Shown piece by piece: positions 24,672-25,722 of a stretch of DNA of 25,722 nucleotides; positions within the stretch are counted from its first letter, which is position 1; each line of letters starts with the position of its first letter. Location of the stretch: positions 1 through 25,722 of the forward strand of contig JBDHRV010000039.1 in assembly GCA_039807745.1 (NCBI GenBank). The letters run 5' to 3'. The stretch is from JAEUMW01 sp039807745 (GTDB taxonomy: Bacteria; Pseudomonadota; Gammaproteobacteria; Burkholderiales; JAEUMW01). The position numbers and the translations under genes were made by a program. The notes beneath the pieces are model-generated. The model saw only the letters and a program-made list of their open reading frames with translations. It made no database searches and was not told the origin of the DNA.

Positions 24672-25722
24672 ATGAGCAGTGCGGCAGCGGTTTCGCGCGA
24701 CCCGAACGCCCCTGGTCAGAGCGTGTGGCTCGATTGTTCCCCGCGCCGCATGCTCGATTCCGGTGAGTTGAAGTCCCTCATCGAGCGCGACGGCATCAGC
24801 GGCGTGTCATTGGATGTGTGCATCCTGCGGCGAGCCATCGCCGAAGACACTCACTACGACGGCGCGATTGCGATGCATGCGGCCAGGCGGGCGGATGCGG
24901 AGAGAGTGTGGCTCGATCTCGTTATCGAGGATGCGCAGGCCGCTGCAGAGCTGTTCCGACCGATTTACGATGCCACCGAGGGCCGTGATGGTTTTGTCAG
25001 CGTGCCGCTGCCGCCGTCTCTCGCGCGTGATGCGACGGCGATGGCCGCCGAAGCGCGAATGCTGTGGAGCTGTCTCAATCGGCCGAACGTGCTCGTCCGG
25101 ATCCCGGCCACGGCTTCGGGCATATCCGCGATCCGAAAGTTGACGGAGGCAGGCGTCAATGTCCATGCAACGCTTCTTTTCGGTCGATTTCGCTACGCGC
25201 ATGTCGCCAATGCTTACCTGGCCGGGCTGAAGAATCGCGCGGATAGAGGATTTGCCATCGATCGCGTTGCGTCCGTGGCGAGCATTCATCTGTCGCCCAT
25301 AGACGATCTGATGGATGCGCAATTCGAAGCGATGGCAGGGGTGGCGGGCGGAAGGGCGATCCCGCTGGTTGGGAAGGTGGCGATCGCCGAAGCGAAACTG
25401 ACATATGCGCGCTATCGCGATCTGTTCCACTGTGAGGATGGTGATAGCCGGCGCGGCGAGCTCGGCGAGCTCGCCGGATTGGGCGGGCGCCCGCAGCGGC
25501 TGATGTGGTCGAAGCTCGGTCCGAAGAGAGACCTCAGTTACCTCGGCGCGCTGATCGAACCCGATACCATTGCGGAGCTTTCACTCGAAGCGATCGAAAC
25601 CCGTCGCAAGCTCGGCCATGCCAACCTGCGATCTCCGCCCACGACGATCGATGCCGCATTGACAGCGGCGAAGTTGGCGGCATGTGGTTCAGGTTCCCAG
25701 GATATCGAGATGCTGCTCGAGA
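24672..25722 (+). CDS. Transaldolase-like protein with catalytic residues replaced, 3' end outside window
   Basis: My own translation gives 350 codons with no stop before the window ends. It resembles the 360-380-residue transaldolases that interconvert C3, C6 and C7 sugars in the pentose phosphate pathway: SVWLDCSPRRMLDSGELK, a GVSLDVCILRRAI segment, RPNVLVRIPATASGISAI, GVNVHATLLFGRFRYAHVAN and RPQRLMWSK. Alignment by eye puts Arg143 at the Schiff-base lysine (family I-K-I-P-A-T), Asp48-Val49 at the conserved Asn-Pro of T-S-N-P, and Pro112 at the Glu of V-S-x-E-V. The signature after QRLMW is also altered and shortened. It is therefore probably not an active transaldolase. An in-frame ATG at 24639 preceded by GGGG is an alternative start; I prefer 24672, which begins close to the conserved core. 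Codons AGA, ATA and TCA appear more often than in the neighbours. Confidence 0.75.
   Translation, partial: MSSAAAVSRDPNAPGQSVWLDCSPRRMLDSGELKSLIERDGISGVSLDVCILRRAIAEDTHYDGAIAMHAARRADAERVWLDLVIEDAQAAAELFRPIYDATEGRDGFVSVPLPPSLARDATAMAAEARMLWSCLNRPNVLVRIPATASGISAIRKLTEAGVNVHATLLFGRFRYAHVANAYLAGLKNRADRGFAIDRVASVASIHLSPIDDLMDAQFEAMAGVAGGRAIPLVGKVAIAEAKLTYARYRDLFHCEDGDSRRGELGELAGLGGRPQRLMWSKLGPKRDLSYLGALIEPDTIAELSLEAIETRRKLGHANLRSPPTTIDAALTAAKLAACGSGSQDIEMLLE

Overview
This is a GC-rich window (visibly well over 60% G+C) from a proteobacterium, most likely a betaproteobacterium. That placement rests on the AapJQMP-type amino-acid importer, the combined TreS and TreY/TreZ trehalose routes, an RTX protein with a typical C-terminus and a FixJ-type regulator; it is inference, since no rRNA gene is present.

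Layout. At 1-1555 (+) is the 3' part of an RTX calcium-binding secreted protein. Everything from 1578 to 18170 lies on the minus strand. Read in its own direction (right to left) it runs: a trehalose synthase-maltokinase fusion; a small membrane protein related to mechanosensitive channels; TreZ; a MalQ-TreY fusion; a DUF364-type protein; the general L-amino-acid ABC transporter AapJ-AapQ-AapM-AapP; and, after 72 bases, a GNAT acetyltransferase. Neighbouring genes in this chain overlap or are separated by at most 36 bases as far as aapP, so about 16 kb is probably one transcription unit. At 18399-19424 (+) is a zinc-ribbon protein with a PD-(D/E)XK nuclease-like domain resembling the nuclease half of Card1/Can2. 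At 19678-23876 (+) is a CheB-CheR-PAS-histidine kinase, broken by a one-base frameshift between its HisKA and ATPase domains and followed by an overlapping FixJ-type response regulator. The window ends inside a transaldolase-like gene starting at 24672.

How the genes fit together. TreS-maltokinase interconverts maltose and trehalose and phosphorylates maltose. TreY and TreZ make trehalose from the ends of alpha-glucans. An amino-acid importer (glutamate is a common substrate of this family) and a channel-like membrane protein share the same coupled unit. The simplest reading is an osmotic or desiccation stress module that makes one compatible solute and imports another; this is inference from gene order.

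Main oddities. Three enzyme domains keep their fold motifs but lack key catalytic residues. The MalQ half of MalQ-TreY has Lys in place of the nucleophilic Asp and Pro-Glu in place of His-Asp. The transaldolase has Arg in place of the Schiff-base Lys and has lost its other signature residues. The CheB domain has Leu in place of the catalytic Asp. Other points are the kinase frameshift, the nuclease-like protein without a sensor domain, and an 8-base G:C run inside the MalQ coding region. I saw no tRNA, rRNA, CRISPR array, insertion sequence or attachment site. No gene-free stretch exceeds about 255 bases.
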